Origin: Pseudomonadota bacterium
Lineage (GTDB): Bacteria > Desulfobacterota > Desulfovibrionia > Desulfovibrionales > Desulfovibrionaceae
Length of the DNA: 64,000 nt
Direction: 5' to 3'
Assembly: GCA_023433925.1 (NCBI GenBank)
Contig: JAEYTO010000123.1
Coordinates: 30,785 to 94,784, forward strand
The notes beneath the pieces were generated by a model, which did no database searches, was not told where the DNA came from, and was given only the letters and a program-made list of their open reading frames with translations. This document shows positions 25,340 to 33,527 of this stretch, piece by piece; within the stretch, counting starts at the first letter, position 1; each line of letters opens with the position of its first letter. A program made the translations under genes and the position numbers.

Positions 25340-25450
25340 ATGCGCACGTCGGTCTTCGGCCTGTTCAAGATAGGGCCTGGGCCGTCCAGCTCGCACACCA
25401 TGGGCCCCATGCGCGCCGCGCGCGAGTTCGCCGAGGCCGCCCAAAGCCGC
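25340..25450 (+). pseudogene. N-terminal remnant of L-serine dehydratase
   Basis: From the ATG at 25340 the frame reads [20 protein letters not shown] and then [14 protein letters not shown]. This is the hallmark opening of the L-serine ammonia-lyase beta domain (SVFxLFKIGxGPSSSHT, GPMRAA). The similarity stops after roughly 37 codons. The frame runs on without recognisable sequence until it passes under the O-methyltransferase gene at 25570. An intact iron-sulfur serine dehydratase would need about 400 more residues, and no other part is present nearby. I read it as a deletion remnant. Confidence 0.7.
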
Positions 25451-25569
25451 CGGCCTGCCGAGCGCGCCTCGACCGCGATATCGGGCCGCTTCTTGCGCCG
25501 CCGCCCTCAAGAAGCTACAAGCGGAGGCAAGCTCGCCGAATCACAACTTTTCCCGAGCAGGAGGACCGC

Positions 25570-26604
25570 ATGCCGCCAGCCCGCCCCGAACTCACCACGC
25601 CCGAGGGCATCATGACCCTGGCCACCGCCTTCCAGCGCAGCCGGATCCTGCTCACGGCCGTGGACCTCGGCGTGTTCACCGCCCTGTCCAGCCTGTCTGG
25701 CGCGTCGGGCGATCCAGGCGAGCCCGTGTCCTCGGCCGAGGTGGCCGAACGGATCAAGGCCGATCCTCGGGCGACGGACCGGCTGCTCAACGCGCTCACG
25801 GCCATGGGCCTGGTGCGCAAGGAGCACGGGCTGTTCTCCAATACCGAGCTGAGCGAGCTGTTCCTCGTGGAGGGCCGCGAGGACTACCTGGCCACCCTGC
25901 GGCACACCTCCAGCCTGTATCAGTCCTGGGCCACGCTCACCGAGGCGGTGCGCAAGGGAGGCAGCGTCGAGGATTCCTCCGCGCCCTTCCATGACGAGGC
26001 CCGCACCCAGGCCTTCATCGAGGCCATGCATCGCCGCGCGCTCAAGTCCGCGCCCGGACTGGCCGCCAAGCTCGATCTCACGGGCGTCGGCCGCCTGCTG
26101 GACGTGGGCGGCGGCTCGGGCGTCTACGCCATGGCCTTCGCCAGGGCCAAGCCCGGCCTGAGCGCCACGGTCTACGACCTGCCTCCGGTGGTCAAGCTCG
26201 CCGAGCGCTACATCCGCGAGGCCGGCATGGCCGGCCGCGTGTCCACGCGCGCCGGAGACTACCGCAAGGACGACCTGGGGCTCGGCTACGACCTGGCCTT
26301 CTTCTCGGCCGTGGCGCACATCAACTCGCCCGAGATGAACAGGCAGCTCATGCGCAAGGCCGCCCAGGCCCTCAACGACGGCGGCCGCATCGTGATCCAG
26401 GACTTCGTCATGGAGCCTGACCGCGTGCTCCCCGAGCGCGGGGCCATGTTCGCCCTGAACATGCTCGTCAACACGACGGCGGGCGACACATACACCGAGG
26501 ACGAGATCTCCTCCTGGCTGGCCGAGGCCGGCTGCCGCCACATCGAGCGCATCGACTCCGGCCCGGGCACGGCCATGATCGTGGGCACGCTGCCCGAAGG
26601 GTAA
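25570..26604 (+). CDS. O-methyltransferase with N-terminal dimerisation domain
   Basis: A 344-residue protein of the Methyltransf_2 type (acetylserotonin/caffeate O-methyltransferase-like). A winged-helix dimerisation region (about 15-110; [33 protein letters not shown]) precedes the SAM domain. Motif I is [16 protein letters not shown] (about 177-192), followed by VYDLPPVV and a [14 protein letters not shown] strand. It is probably small-molecule-directed; the substrate is unknown. AGGAGG is well placed before the ATG. The gene appears to have landed next to a truncated serine dehydratase, so acquisition is possible. Confidence 0.85.
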   Translation: MPPARPELTTPEGIMTLATAFQRSRILLTAVDLGVFTALSSLSGASGDPGEPVSSAEVAERIKADPRATDRLLNALTAMGLVRKEHGLFSNTELSELFLVEGREDYLATLRHTSSLYQSWATLTEAVRKGGSVEDSSAPFHDEARTQAFIEAMHRRALKSAPGLAAKLDLTGVGRLLDVGGGSGVYAMAFARAKPGLSATVYDLPPVVKLAERYIREAGMAGRVSTRAGDYRKDDLGLGYDLAFFSAVAHINSPEMNRQLMRKAAQALNDGGRIVIQDFVMEPDRVLPERGAMFALNMLVNTTAGDTYTEDEISSWLAEAGCRHIERIDSGPGTAMIVGTLPEG

Positions 26605-26640
26605 CGGGCGCGACGGCCGGCTCGCCTGAGCGCGCCACAT

Positions 26641-26663
26641 GAAAAAGCCCCCTCGCGGGGGCT
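26641..26663 (-). terminator. Terminator of the secreted unknown at 26706
   Basis: Stem AGCCCCC/GGGGGCT (26646-26652, 26657-26663) that, read on the minus strand, is followed by TTTTTC. Confidence 0.75.
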
Positions 26664-26705
26664 CTGCTGTCTCTGTCGGTCATGCCTGTGGCGTGGCGGG
26701 CGCAA

Positions 26706-27335
26706 TCAGAAGGACCAGTAGCTCGCCCGGCCCAGGATGTGCTCGCTTCCGCTTCTGGAGTCCGCGAAGCGCACGGCGAAGAAGCAGCTTCCCTCGCGCG
26801 ATCCGCCCGTGGCCACCGGCTTGACGCCCCCCGCGTCGGGAAGGAAATCCATTTCCCTGAGCAGATAGAGTCCGTGACCGGAAAGGTAGAAGCGGAAGGT
26901 CGCGGATCGCTCGGACTGGCCCGGCGGCAGGCCGCCGGCGAGGTCCATCCAGCCCGGCAGCCCATGGGCCAGGACCGCGCCGAACTCTTCGGCCGCGCGG
27001 GTGACGCGCGCCGGCGCCACGGCGCGGCTTCCGTTGCCGAAGACCTCGAAGGCCAGAGGAAAATCGCTGGCCGGCGCGATGTGCTCGACGCGGCCGTGAG
27101 GATTGAAGAGCGCGAAGCCCGTGATGTGCCCTCCCTGGCCCGCACGGCTCAGGTTGGACAGGACGACGGTGAGCTCGGCTTCGGTGTCGGTGTACGGGAA
27201 GTAGGTCACTTCGGCCATGTACATGCCCAGGTCATCGGCGGATTGGCCGCCGTAGATCACGAGCCCCTGGGCCTCGGGCAGCGGCGCGTGCAGGACCGCG
27301 AACCAGACGAGCAGGTGGAAAATCAGCTTGCCCAT
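26706..27335 (-). CDS. Secreted hypothetical protein
   Basis: A 209-residue protein with a clear signal peptide (about 1-24). The mature part looks beta-rich: alternating hydrophobic strands such as EAELTVVLSNLS, GFALFNPHG and ATFRFYLSGHGLYLL suggest a jelly-roll or immunoglobulin-like fold. It contains a single Cys in the mature region. I know no family name. GGGAGGA precedes the ATG. It is monocistronic, with its own terminator. Confidence 0.72.
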   Translation of the reverse strand: MGKLIFHLLVWFAVLHAPLPEAQGLVIYGGQSADDLGMYMAEVTYFPYTDTEAELTVVLSNLSRAGQGGHITGFALFNPHGRVEHIAPASDFPLAFEVFGNGSRAVAPARVTRAAEEFGAVLAHGLPGWMDLAGGLPPGQSERSATFRFYLSGHGLYLLREMDFLPDAGGVKPVATGGSREGSCFFAVRFADSRSGSEHILGRASYWSF

Positions 27336-27716
27336 GCATTCCTCCCTACGGTCTAGCCTTTTGGCAGGCTCCCCGTTTTGTATCCCCTGTCAGCAGAGCA
27401 ACACTGATGCCAGCCTGGCGGTCCAAGCCCTGGGCCGCATTCCACTTTTCCCGGACAAGTCCTCGCGCTTGCATTCGTTTTCTCATGGACAGGACTCCAC
27501 TGTCTCTGGTCGCCGGACAAGGCGTCACTCCAGGACCAGCGCCGCCAGCCGGGCAAGAGGGAGTCAGGCCGATTTCCGACGCGGCACTATTCATGGATCG
27601 GCCTGCCTGACACCGTCTCCACCAGTATCATATTGTTTATATTGAATTTTTTTAACATTACACCTGGATCGCTTCTTGCTTGAGCAGTGTGCCAACAGTC
27701 TGCCCGGAGCATGAAT
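27336..27716. other. Intergenic region upstream of the glycan-hydrolase-like gene
   Basis: A 381-base gap. The first two thirds are G+C-rich without an open frame I trust. The last 90 bases are A+T-rich (TTTATATTGAATTTTTTTAA near 27634) and lead into a sigma-54-like promoter. Confidence 0.4.
27665..27680 (+). promoter_or_regulatory. Candidate sigma-54 promoter
   Basis: TGGATCG-CTTC-TTGCT: the GG (27666-27667) and GC (27678-27679) pairs are exactly 12 bases apart as in -24/-12 promoters, and the A+T-rich stretch upstream suits IHF. The predicted transcript start is about 26 bases before the ATG at 27717. Confidence 0.4.
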
Positions 27717-28805
27717 ATGACGCATATCTCCTCAAAATTACACGGAATCGGCCTTGGAGCCACGAGCGATGCCCAGCCAAAGGCCCGTCGGCATCCCGCC
27801 ACCGGCAATCCGGCTGATTTCCAGAAAACCCTGGATACCATGCGCCAAGCCATCGACCTGGCCATGGCCGAGCGCTTCCTGAACGTGTCCATGAGCTGGG
27901 AAGACCAGGAGGACGAGGAGCGCCCCGGCGGAGGCATCGGTTTGAACGCCGTGGGCATGAACATGTTGGCCACCCTGGCCAAGCTCCAGGTTCCCCAGGA
28001 TACCGGCCGGTCTCCGGGCAGTCAGCCGCACCAGGCCGCGCCCGCCCAGGCGGCGGGACAGCCTTCGGCGGATGGGCGGACCGACCAGGCTCCGACGGCC
28101 GCCAAGGTCGAGGCGGCGGCCCAGGTGGAATCGCGTCAGGACCTGTCCGCGGAGGACATGGCCGGCGCGCTGGCCCGCATGTTCGAGTCCGGCGGCGACG
28201 GCTCGCAAGCCATAGGCTGGGATCATATGGGCGGGACGAGCTACGGCATGTTCCAGCTCTCCTCCCGCCAGGGCACCATGGACCGCTTCCTGGCCTTCCT
28301 CGATGGTGCGGCGCCCGAGCTGGCCACACGCCTGCGCAAGGCCGGCCCGGCCGACACCGGCAGCCGCAACGGGGCCATGCCCAGGGAGTGGCGCGCCATC
28401 GCCGCCGAGAACCCGCAACGCTTCGAGGCCCTGCAACACCGCTTCATCAGCCAAAGCCACTACCAGCCCGCCATGCAGGCCGTCCTGGAGCGCACGGGCC
28501 TGGATGTCTCCAGGCTTCCCAAGGCCCTGCAAGAGGTGCTCTTCTCCACGGCCGTGCAGCATGGCCCCACGGGCGCGGCGGACATCTTCGCCAAGGCCGC
28601 CTCGGGCCTGGACGGCATGCTCGGAGAGAAGGGCTTCTCGGGCGAGAACATCGCCGAGCACCTCATCCGCGAGGTCTACATGCAGCGCTCCACACGCTTC
28701 GGCAGCTCCACCAGCCAGGTGCAGGCCGCCGTGCGCAACCGGCTCAAGAGCGAGCACAAGCTGGCCATGAACATTCTGGGCGGCATGGATACGGAAATGG
28801 CCTGA
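27717..28805 (+). CDS. VgrG-related putative glycan hydrolase
   Basis: A 362-residue protein. The N-terminal third (1-90) has an amphipathic helix similar to those in FlgJ-type or secreted effector adaptors; a Pro/Ala/Gln-rich linker follows (about 95-150). The C-terminal domain (about 150-310) contains MFESGGDGSQAIGWDHMG, GTSYGMFQLSSRQGTM and TAVQHGPTGAADIF, patterns seen in 'VgrG-related' lysozyme-like domains. The Glu in FESGG is the likely catalytic acid. There is no signal peptide. The ATG at 27717 is favoured over 27711 because GGAG then sits seven bases away. A role in cutting peptidoglycan for a surface structure is inference. Confidence 0.65.
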   Translation: MTHISSKLHGIGLGATSDAQPKARRHPATGNPADFQKTLDTMRQAIDLAMAERFLNVSMSWEDQEDEERPGGGIGLNAVGMNMLATLAKLQVPQDTGRSPGSQPHQAAPAQAAGQPSADGRTDQAPTAAKVEAAAQVESRQDLSAEDMAGALARMFESGGDGSQAIGWDHMGGTSYGMFQLSSRQGTMDRFLAFLDGAAPELATRLRKAGPADTGSRNGAMPREWRAIAAENPQRFEALQHRFISQSHYQPAMQAVLERTGLDVSRLPKALQEVLFSTAVQHGPTGAADIFAKAASGLDGMLGEKGFSGENIAEHLIREVYMQRSTRFGSSTSQVQAAVRNRLKSEHKLAMNILGGMDTEMA

Positions 28806-28867
28806 AGACGCCGGGAGCGGGCGCGGCGCGACTGCCCGCCAGCAATGGCCGGCTTGGCAAAGGAAAA

Positions 28868-28904
28868 TAAAAGGGCCGCCCAGTGGGGCGGCCCTTTCGT
28901 TTCA
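28868..28904. terminator. Bidirectional terminator between glycan-hydrolase gene and hypE
   Basis: An 11-bp perfect stem AAGGGCCGCCC/GGGCGGCCCTT (28871-28881, 28886-28896), loop AGTG. T-rich tails follow on both strands (TTCGTTT forward; TTTTATTTT reverse). Confidence 0.75.
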
Positions 28905-28918
28905 TGCACTGGTCCGCG

Positions 28919-29926
28919 TCAGCAGATTCTCGGCAGTTGCTCGCCTTCGAGCATGGACAGGAGCCGATGGCCGCCGAGCGGCGTGCGCAGGACGACCTTG
29001 CCGGGATTCTCGGCCGTGATCGCGCCGATGCGCACGGCGTCGCGGCCCAGGGCGTCGGCGCGCATGATGGCGAGCGCCTGCTCGGCCCGCTCTTCGGGCA
29101 GGATGCAGATGAACTTGCCCTCGTTGGCCAGGTAGAGCGGGTCCAGGCCCAGGAAGGAGCAGCCGGCCTTCACGGTCGGGTCCACGGGCAGCCTGGATTC
29201 CTCGATGAGGCAGCCGGCGCGGGACTGGCCGGCGATCTCGTTGAGCGTCGTGGCCAGCCCACCGCGCGTGGGGTCGCGCAGCACGTGGATGTCCGGGATC
29301 GCGTCCAGGAGCTTGAGGATGAGGTGGCTCAGGCAGGCCGAGTCGCTGGCCACCGGGGCGTCGAAGGCCAGCCCCTCGCGCTGGGACAGGATGGTCAGGC
29401 CGTGGTCGCCCATGGTGCCGCTGACCAGGATGGCGTCGCCCGGCTTGGCCCGGTCGCCCGAGGGCGGGTCGGCGGTCACGATCTGGCCGATGCCCGTGGT
29501 GTTGACGAAGACCTTGTCGGCCTGGCCGCGCGGCACGACCTTGGTGTCGCCCGTGACGATGGCCACGCCCGCCTCCCCGGCGGCCCGGCCCATGGAGGCG
29601 ATGATGCGCTCCAGGTCGGCCATGGGCAGGCCCTCCTCCAGGATGAGCGCGCAGGTCAGGTAGAGCGGCCGCGCGCCGAGCATGGCCACGTCGTTGACCG
29701 TGCCGTGCACGGCCAGGGAGCCGATGTCGCCGCCCGGAAAGAAGATGGGATCGACCACGAAGCTGTCGGTGCTCATGGCCAGGGGGCCGCTCAGGTCGAG
29801 CACGGCCGCGTCGTTGAGCCGGGCCAGCTCGGGGCTCTTGAAATGGCGCAGGAAAAGCTCGCCGATGAGCCGGTGCGAGGCCCGGCCGCCGCTGCCGTAG
29901 TCGAGAAGGACTTTCGTGTCGTTCAT
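28919..29926 (-). CDS. hypE: Hydrogenase maturation protein HypE
   Basis: A 335-residue HypE, which dehydrates a C-terminal thiocarboxamide to thiocyanate to supply the CN ligands of [NiFe] hydrogenase. It has the opening DYGSGGRASHRLIGELF, the purM-like ATP-binding motifs (VNDVAMLGARPLYLT, VTGDTKVV), LRDPTRGGLATTLNEIA, and ends in PRIC, with the essential C-terminal Cys. It follows hypD by 15 bases in the order hypC-hypD-hypE. Confidence 0.95.
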   Translation of the reverse strand: MNDTKVLLDYGSGGRASHRLIGELFLRHFKSPELARLNDAAVLDLSGPLAMSTDSFVVDPIFFPGGDIGSLAVHGTVNDVAMLGARPLYLTCALILEEGLPMADLERIIASMGRAAGEAGVAIVTGDTKVVPRGQADKVFVNTTGIGQIVTADPPSGDRAKPGDAILVSGTMGDHGLTILSQREGLAFDAPVASDSACLSHLILKLLDAIPDIHVLRDPTRGGLATTLNEIAGQSRAGCLIEESRLPVDPTVKAGCSFLGLDPLYLANEGKFICILPEERAEQALAIMRADALGRDAVRIGAITAENPGKVVLRTPLGGHRLLSMLEGEQLPRIC

Positions 29927-29941
29927 GTGCCTGCCTGGGCT

Positions 29942-31030
29942 CTAAAGATCCAGATGATACTTGAAATACGCCGCGCAGCTGCCCTCGGTGGAGACCATGC
30001 ACGGCCCCACGGGCGAGGCCGGGGTGCAGGCCTTCTTGAACAGCGGGCACTGGTCCGGCCGCATCTTGCCCTTGAGCACTTCGCCGCAGCGGCAGCCCGG
30101 CAGCGGAGCGACATCGGGCAGGGTCAGGTCCAGGGCGCGGAAGGCGTCGAACCCGGCGTATTCCTCGCGCATGGCCAGGCCGCTGCCGGGAATGGTCCCG
30201 ATGCCGCGCCACAGGGCGTCGGCCGGCTCGAAGACCTCGTACATGACCTCCACGGCCTTGGGGTTGCCCCCGTCGGCCACCACGCGGCGGTACTGGTTGA
30301 CCACTTCCCGGCCGCCCGAGTTCTTTTGGCGCACGAGGAAGAGCAGCGCCTGGAGGAGATCCAGGGGCTCGAAGCCGGCGATGGCCGCCGGCAGGCCGTA
30401 TTCGGCGCCCAGGAACTTGTAGGGCTCGAGCCCGATGACCGCCGAGACGTGGCCGGGCAGGATGAAGCCCTCGATGCGCGTGTCCGGGTCGCTGAGCAGC
30501 CCGCGCAGAGCCGGCGGCACGAGCTTGTGAAAGCAGAGCACCGAGAAGTTGGCGAGCTTCCGCGCGCGGGCGGCCTTGATCGTGGCGGCCACGGCCGGCG
30601 CCGTGGTCTCGAAGCCGATGCCCAGGAAGACCACCTTGCGCTCCGGGAGCTTGCTGGCCAGATCCAGGGCGTCGAAGGGCGAGTAGATCACGCGCACGTC
30701 GGCGCCGTCGGCCTGGGCGGTCTTCAGGTTGCGACCCTTGGGGCCCGGCACCTTCATGAGGTCGCCGAAGGTGGCGATGGTCACGCCGGGCCGCGAGGCC
30801 AGTTCCAGGTAGGCCGCCACCTCGCGGTCGTGGGTCACGCAGACGGGGCAGCCCGGCCCGGTGAGGTGCACGACGTTCTCGGGCAGCAGCGTATGGATGC
30901 CGCTCTGGAATATGGACACGGTGTGCGTGCCGCAGACCTCCATGAAGCGCAGTCCGCGCGATTCCTCGCGGATGAGCTCGATAAGATTGCGGCACAGCTC
31001 CGGGTCGCGGAACTTGTCAAGAAAGTTCAA
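29942..31030 (-). CDS. hypD: Hydrogenase maturation protein HypD
   Basis: A 362-residue [4Fe-4S] scaffold on which, with HypC, the Fe(CN)2CO unit of [NiFe] hydrogenase is assembled. Hallmarks are EVCGTHT (about residue 32), GPGCPVCVT, GFETTAPA and the C-terminal cluster motif GCRCGEVLKGKMRPDQCP. The start is a TTG at 31030 and it overlaps hypC by 14 bases. Confidence 0.95.
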   Translation of the reverse strand: MNFLDKFRDPELCRNLIELIREESRGLRFMEVCGTHTVSIFQSGIHTLLPENVVHLTGPGCPVCVTHDREVAAYLELASRPGVTIATFGDLMKVPGPKGRNLKTAQADGADVRVIYSPFDALDLASKLPERKVVFLGIGFETTAPAVAATIKAARARKLANFSVLCFHKLVPPALRGLLSDPDTRIEGFILPGHVSAVIGLEPYKFLGAEYGLPAAIAGFEPLDLLQALLFLVRQKNSGGREVVNQYRRVVADGGNPKAVEVMYEVFEPADALWRGIGTIPGSGLAMREEYAGFDAFRALDLTLPDVAPLPGCRCGEVLKGKMRPDQCPLFKKACTPASPVGPCMVSTEGSCAAYFKYHLDL

Positions 31031-31244
31031 GGTTCAGCCCTTCCTGGAATAGCTTGAGGGTGGCCAGGCCTTCCTCGCGGTCGATGCGGCGCAGGGCGAA
31101 GCCGGCGTGGACGATGACGAAGTCGCCGACCGCCGGCTGCTCGTCGATGATGTCCAGGCGCACCTGATGGCGCACCTCGCCGACGCGCACGTCGGCCACG
31201 CTGTCGTTGATGGCCTCGATCTCCATGGGCACGGCTAGGCACAT
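31017..31244 (-). CDS. hypC: Hydrogenase maturation chaperone HypC
   Basis: A 75-residue HypC with the required N-terminal MCLAVP, whose Cys2 carries the iron intermediate with HypD and binds the large-subunit precursor. The VGDFVIVHAGFAL strand and a C-terminal helix are typical. GGAGGAG precedes the start. No hydrogenase structural genes and no hypA, hypB or hypF occur in the window. Confidence 0.94.
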   Translation of the reverse strand: MCLAVPMEIEAINDSVADVRVGEVRHQVRLDIIDEQPAVGDFVIVHAGFALRRIDREEGLATLKLFQEGLNLELS

Positions 31245-31620
31245 GACGGTTGAACTCCTCCGCCTGACGGCGTGTAGGTGAGATGGAAGGTCGGTCAGGA
31301 ACAAGTAAGCAGAGCGCGCCCCCGCGTCAATGCAAATACCTTTCATAGACCGAGGCCGTGGTCTGCCGCGCAATGGACGTGACCTGGCCGGAGAAAAGGC
31401 CGCGGAGGCCGTATCGGACTTGGCCTCCAAAGACGAACAGGGCGATTAGACCGTGAATCGCTTCCGGCGTGGCTGGGAAAGCGCCCTCTCCCGCAAGAGC
31501 ATCGCCGGCCCGGAGCCGCCGGCGAATGAACCGTCGGTTTCCAAGGTCCGCCCTATCTGGAGCGGACTTGGCGGGCAGGGCCTGGGAGGACAAAGCCTTC
31601 CCGGCTCACCCGCGGGTCGC
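31245..31620. other. Intergenic region between yajQ and hypC
   Basis: A 376-base gap. It should hold the hyp promoter near 31250-31320, but no box is convincing. No supported gene, hairpin or RNA was found. Confidence 0.35.
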
Positions 31621-32112
31621 TTAGCTCTTCATGTTCACGTATTGCAGCGGCAGATCAAGTCCAGCGCCCTTGAGCATCTGGATGACCTCTTGCAAGTCGT
31701 CGATCTTCTTGCCCGTGACGCGCACCTGCTCGTCCTGGATCGCGGCCTGGACCTTGAGGCCCTTGTCCTTGATCAGCTTGACGATCTTCTTGGCCATGTC
31801 CTTGGAGATGCCTTCGTTGACCTTGACCTCGGCCTTGACCTGGCCCTTGGAGGTGGGCTCGGTCTTGCCCCACTCGATGAACTTCGGGTCCACCTTGCGC
31901 TTGGCGCAGTTGGCGGCGAGCATCTCCTTGAGGGCCTTGATCTTCATCTCGTCCCCCGTGAGCACGTTGATGCGCTTGTCCTTCTTGTTCAGCTCGACCG
32001 TCGTGGTCACGTTGCGGAAATCGTAGCGGGTCTCGACCTCCTTGCGCACGTTGTTCACGGCGTTGTCCAGCTCCTGCATGTCCACTTGGCTGACGATATC
32101 GAACGAAGGCAT
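31621..32112 (-). CDS. YajQ family cyclic-di-GMP-binding protein
   Basis: A 163-residue YajQ (UPF0234) protein: [20 protein letters not shown] opening, RYDFRN, and a central basic stretch. YajQ homologues bind nucleic acid and, in Xanthomonas, cyclic-di-GMP to modulate transcription; the role here is inferred. AGGAGGAG precedes the ATG at 32112. The length is that of the family. Confidence 0.92.
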   Translation of the reverse strand: MPSFDIVSQVDMQELDNAVNNVRKEVETRYDFRNVTTTVELNKKDKRINVLTGDEMKIKALKEMLAANCAKRKVDPKFIEWGKTEPTSKGQVKAEVKVNEGISKDMAKKIVKLIKDKGLKVQAAIQDEQVRVTGKKIDDLQEVIQMLKGAGLDLPLQYVNMKS

Positions 32113-32226
32113 GTCGCTCCTCCTGGAATTGTTTTCCGGAGGTTGGTGCATACCAGAGTGGCGGGGGTTGCGCCAGTGGCGGAAAGAAGTCGCCGGGCGC
32201 GGCGCCGGAGCCGTGCCCGTGCGGTC

Positions 32227-32778
32227 CTACTTCAGCTCGCAGCTCTCGCCGCAGCAGGTCTTTATGAAGCCGGAGTAGGCGTGCAGGATGCGCTCCTCGC
32301 GCTGGCGGGCGGCCTGGTCGGCCGTCCAGTCCTCCACCGAGGCGGCCTTGGCGCGCAGATCGCTCCAGGGCGGCACAGCGGCCATGCCGCTGGCCAGCCT
32401 GCGGCCGCGGGATGTCTCCAGGAGCACGGCATCGTGCGTGTCGGTGACGAGCACGAGGGGAGCCGGCCCGCCTGAGACCAGACGGGCGGCGGCCACGGAC
32501 TCGCGCTCGTAGGTGCCGGGCGCGCCGGCGCAGAAGATGACGAGCATGAGCGGCCGACCGTCCTCGCCGTAGGCGGCCAGATCGGCCGTGCGGCACTCGC
32601 GCGTGCCGTCGATGACGTAGGAAATCTCGATCCGCGACCGCAGGAGCCCGGCCGGATAGCCCTTCTCCTCCACCAGCATGCGCGCCAGGGCCTGGCGCAG
32701 GTCTTCGTAGGTCGTGCGCTCGACCTGCTCGCCGCTCAGGTAGTCGAGCAGGGTCCCGCCAAGGCTGGCCTCGTGCAT
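32227..32778 (-). CDS. Solo HSDR_N-like (type I restriction R N-terminal) domain protein
   Basis: A 183-residue protein resembling the HSDR_N_2 domain: EDLRQALARMLVEEKGYPAG, then RSRIEISYVIDG, TADLAAYGEDGRPLMLVIFC and APLVLVTDTHDAVLLET. In full restriction subunits this fold is a PD-(D/E)xK nuclease; here an acidic AD and a PLMLVIF strand are visible but the usual Lys of (D/E)xK is not obvious, so activity is doubtful. The C-terminus has CCGESC, a possible metal site. The ATG at 32778 has GGAGGG seven bases upstream. It is not near restriction genes. Confidence 0.68.
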   Translation of the reverse strand: MHEASLGGTLLDYLSGEQVERTTYEDLRQALARMLVEEKGYPAGLLRSRIEISYVIDGTRECRTADLAAYGEDGRPLMLVIFCAGAPGTYERESVAAARLVSGGPAPLVLVTDTHDAVLLETSRGRRLASGMAAVPPWSDLRAKAASVEDWTADQAARQREERILHAYSGFIKTCCGESCELK

Positions 32779-32814
32779 GGCTCGCCCTCCTTCCATGCGT
32801 CTCAAACCGGACGA

Positions 32815-33423
32815 CTATCCGGCCTTCCTGTCCGCCTCAGCCTGTTTTTTGGGCATCAGGTCGCCCATGGTCATAAGATCCTCGCCGCAATCCTCGTTGC
32901 GTTTCTTAAAGGCCACGGCATGATTGAAGGGCCAGATGCGCTTCTTGTTCATTCCGAAGAGGATGCGCATGGGAATATAGAGGAGCAGAAACACGCTATG
33001 GTGGCGAATCTCGAATTTCCATAAGGGCAAAGTCAGGGTATCGAACCGCGAACTCATCCAGGCCAGGGCGAAGAAGGCAGGCCAAAGCGAGGAGGCGAAC
33101 AGGGTGAAGCCCGAGAAGAGATTGCGGCCGAAGTACTCGTTGGCCATTTTGTTGCAGGCCGTGTAGCTGGCTTTGTCCTTGCTTGCGAGAGCCCTGACGC
33201 TGAGGTTGTTGTGGGTGACCATCTGCCGGTGCAACTCGGCGAAGTGGCGGCGGTTGAGCCAATAGATACCGGCCATGGTCAGCTCGCCGATCACCGTCGT
33301 CGCGAAAACGAGCACCAGTGTCCCGGCAAGGAAAGCCACCATGGAATTGCCGCTCACGGCCAGCACGGCCCTGAAAGGGCTGATGAGCAGCCAATCCGCC
33401 AAGCCGGTGAAGGTTTCTAGCAT
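32815..33423 (-). CDS. Membrane protein paired with the TauE/SafE exporter
   Basis: A 202-residue inner-membrane protein with about four hydrophobic segments (near 15-30, 33-55, 102-125 and 140-158) and a basic C-terminal tail. A cytoplasmic loop between helices 2 and 3 contains HRQMVTHNNLSVRALASKDK. The sequence is somewhat reminiscent of DUF106/EMC3-type proteins, but I cannot assign it. It follows the exporter gene by about 100 bases on the same strand, with a hairpin between. Confidence 0.68.
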   Translation of the reverse strand: MLETFTGLADWLLISPFRAVLAVSGNSMVAFLAGTLVLVFATTVIGELTMAGIYWLNRRHFAELHRQMVTHNNLSVRALASKDKASYTACNKMANEYFGRNLFSGFTLFASSLWPAFFALAWMSSRFDTLTLPLWKFEIRHHSVFLLLYIPMRILFGMNKKRIWPFNHAVAFKKRNEDCGEDLMTMGDLMPKKQAEADRKAG

Positions 33424-33462
33424 GTGCGTGTGATCCTCGCGGTTTCATCGACGGTAATGCCT

Positions 33463-33504
33463 GAAAAGGAAAGGGGCAAGGCCCGGATGCCGAGCCCTGC
33501 CCCT
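33463..33504 (-). terminator. Hairpin after the TauE/SafE gene
   Basis: Stem AGGGGCA/TGCCCCT (33472-33478, 33498-33504), with an extra GGC/GCC pairing inside. On the minus strand a pyrimidine-rich TTCCTTTT tail follows. It may reduce read-through to the membrane protein gene. Confidence 0.45.
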
Positions 33505-33527
33505 CTGTGGTCAGCCAGAAGCCAAAC

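Noticed and set aside
28902..30995. A 697-codon frame spanning hypE and hypD.
   Set aside because: It is a frame-shifted shadow; both Hyp proteins are intact in their own frames.
31245..31620. A possible small gene upstream of hypC.
   Set aside because: Open frames here are short, have no ribosome site and no protein-like composition.
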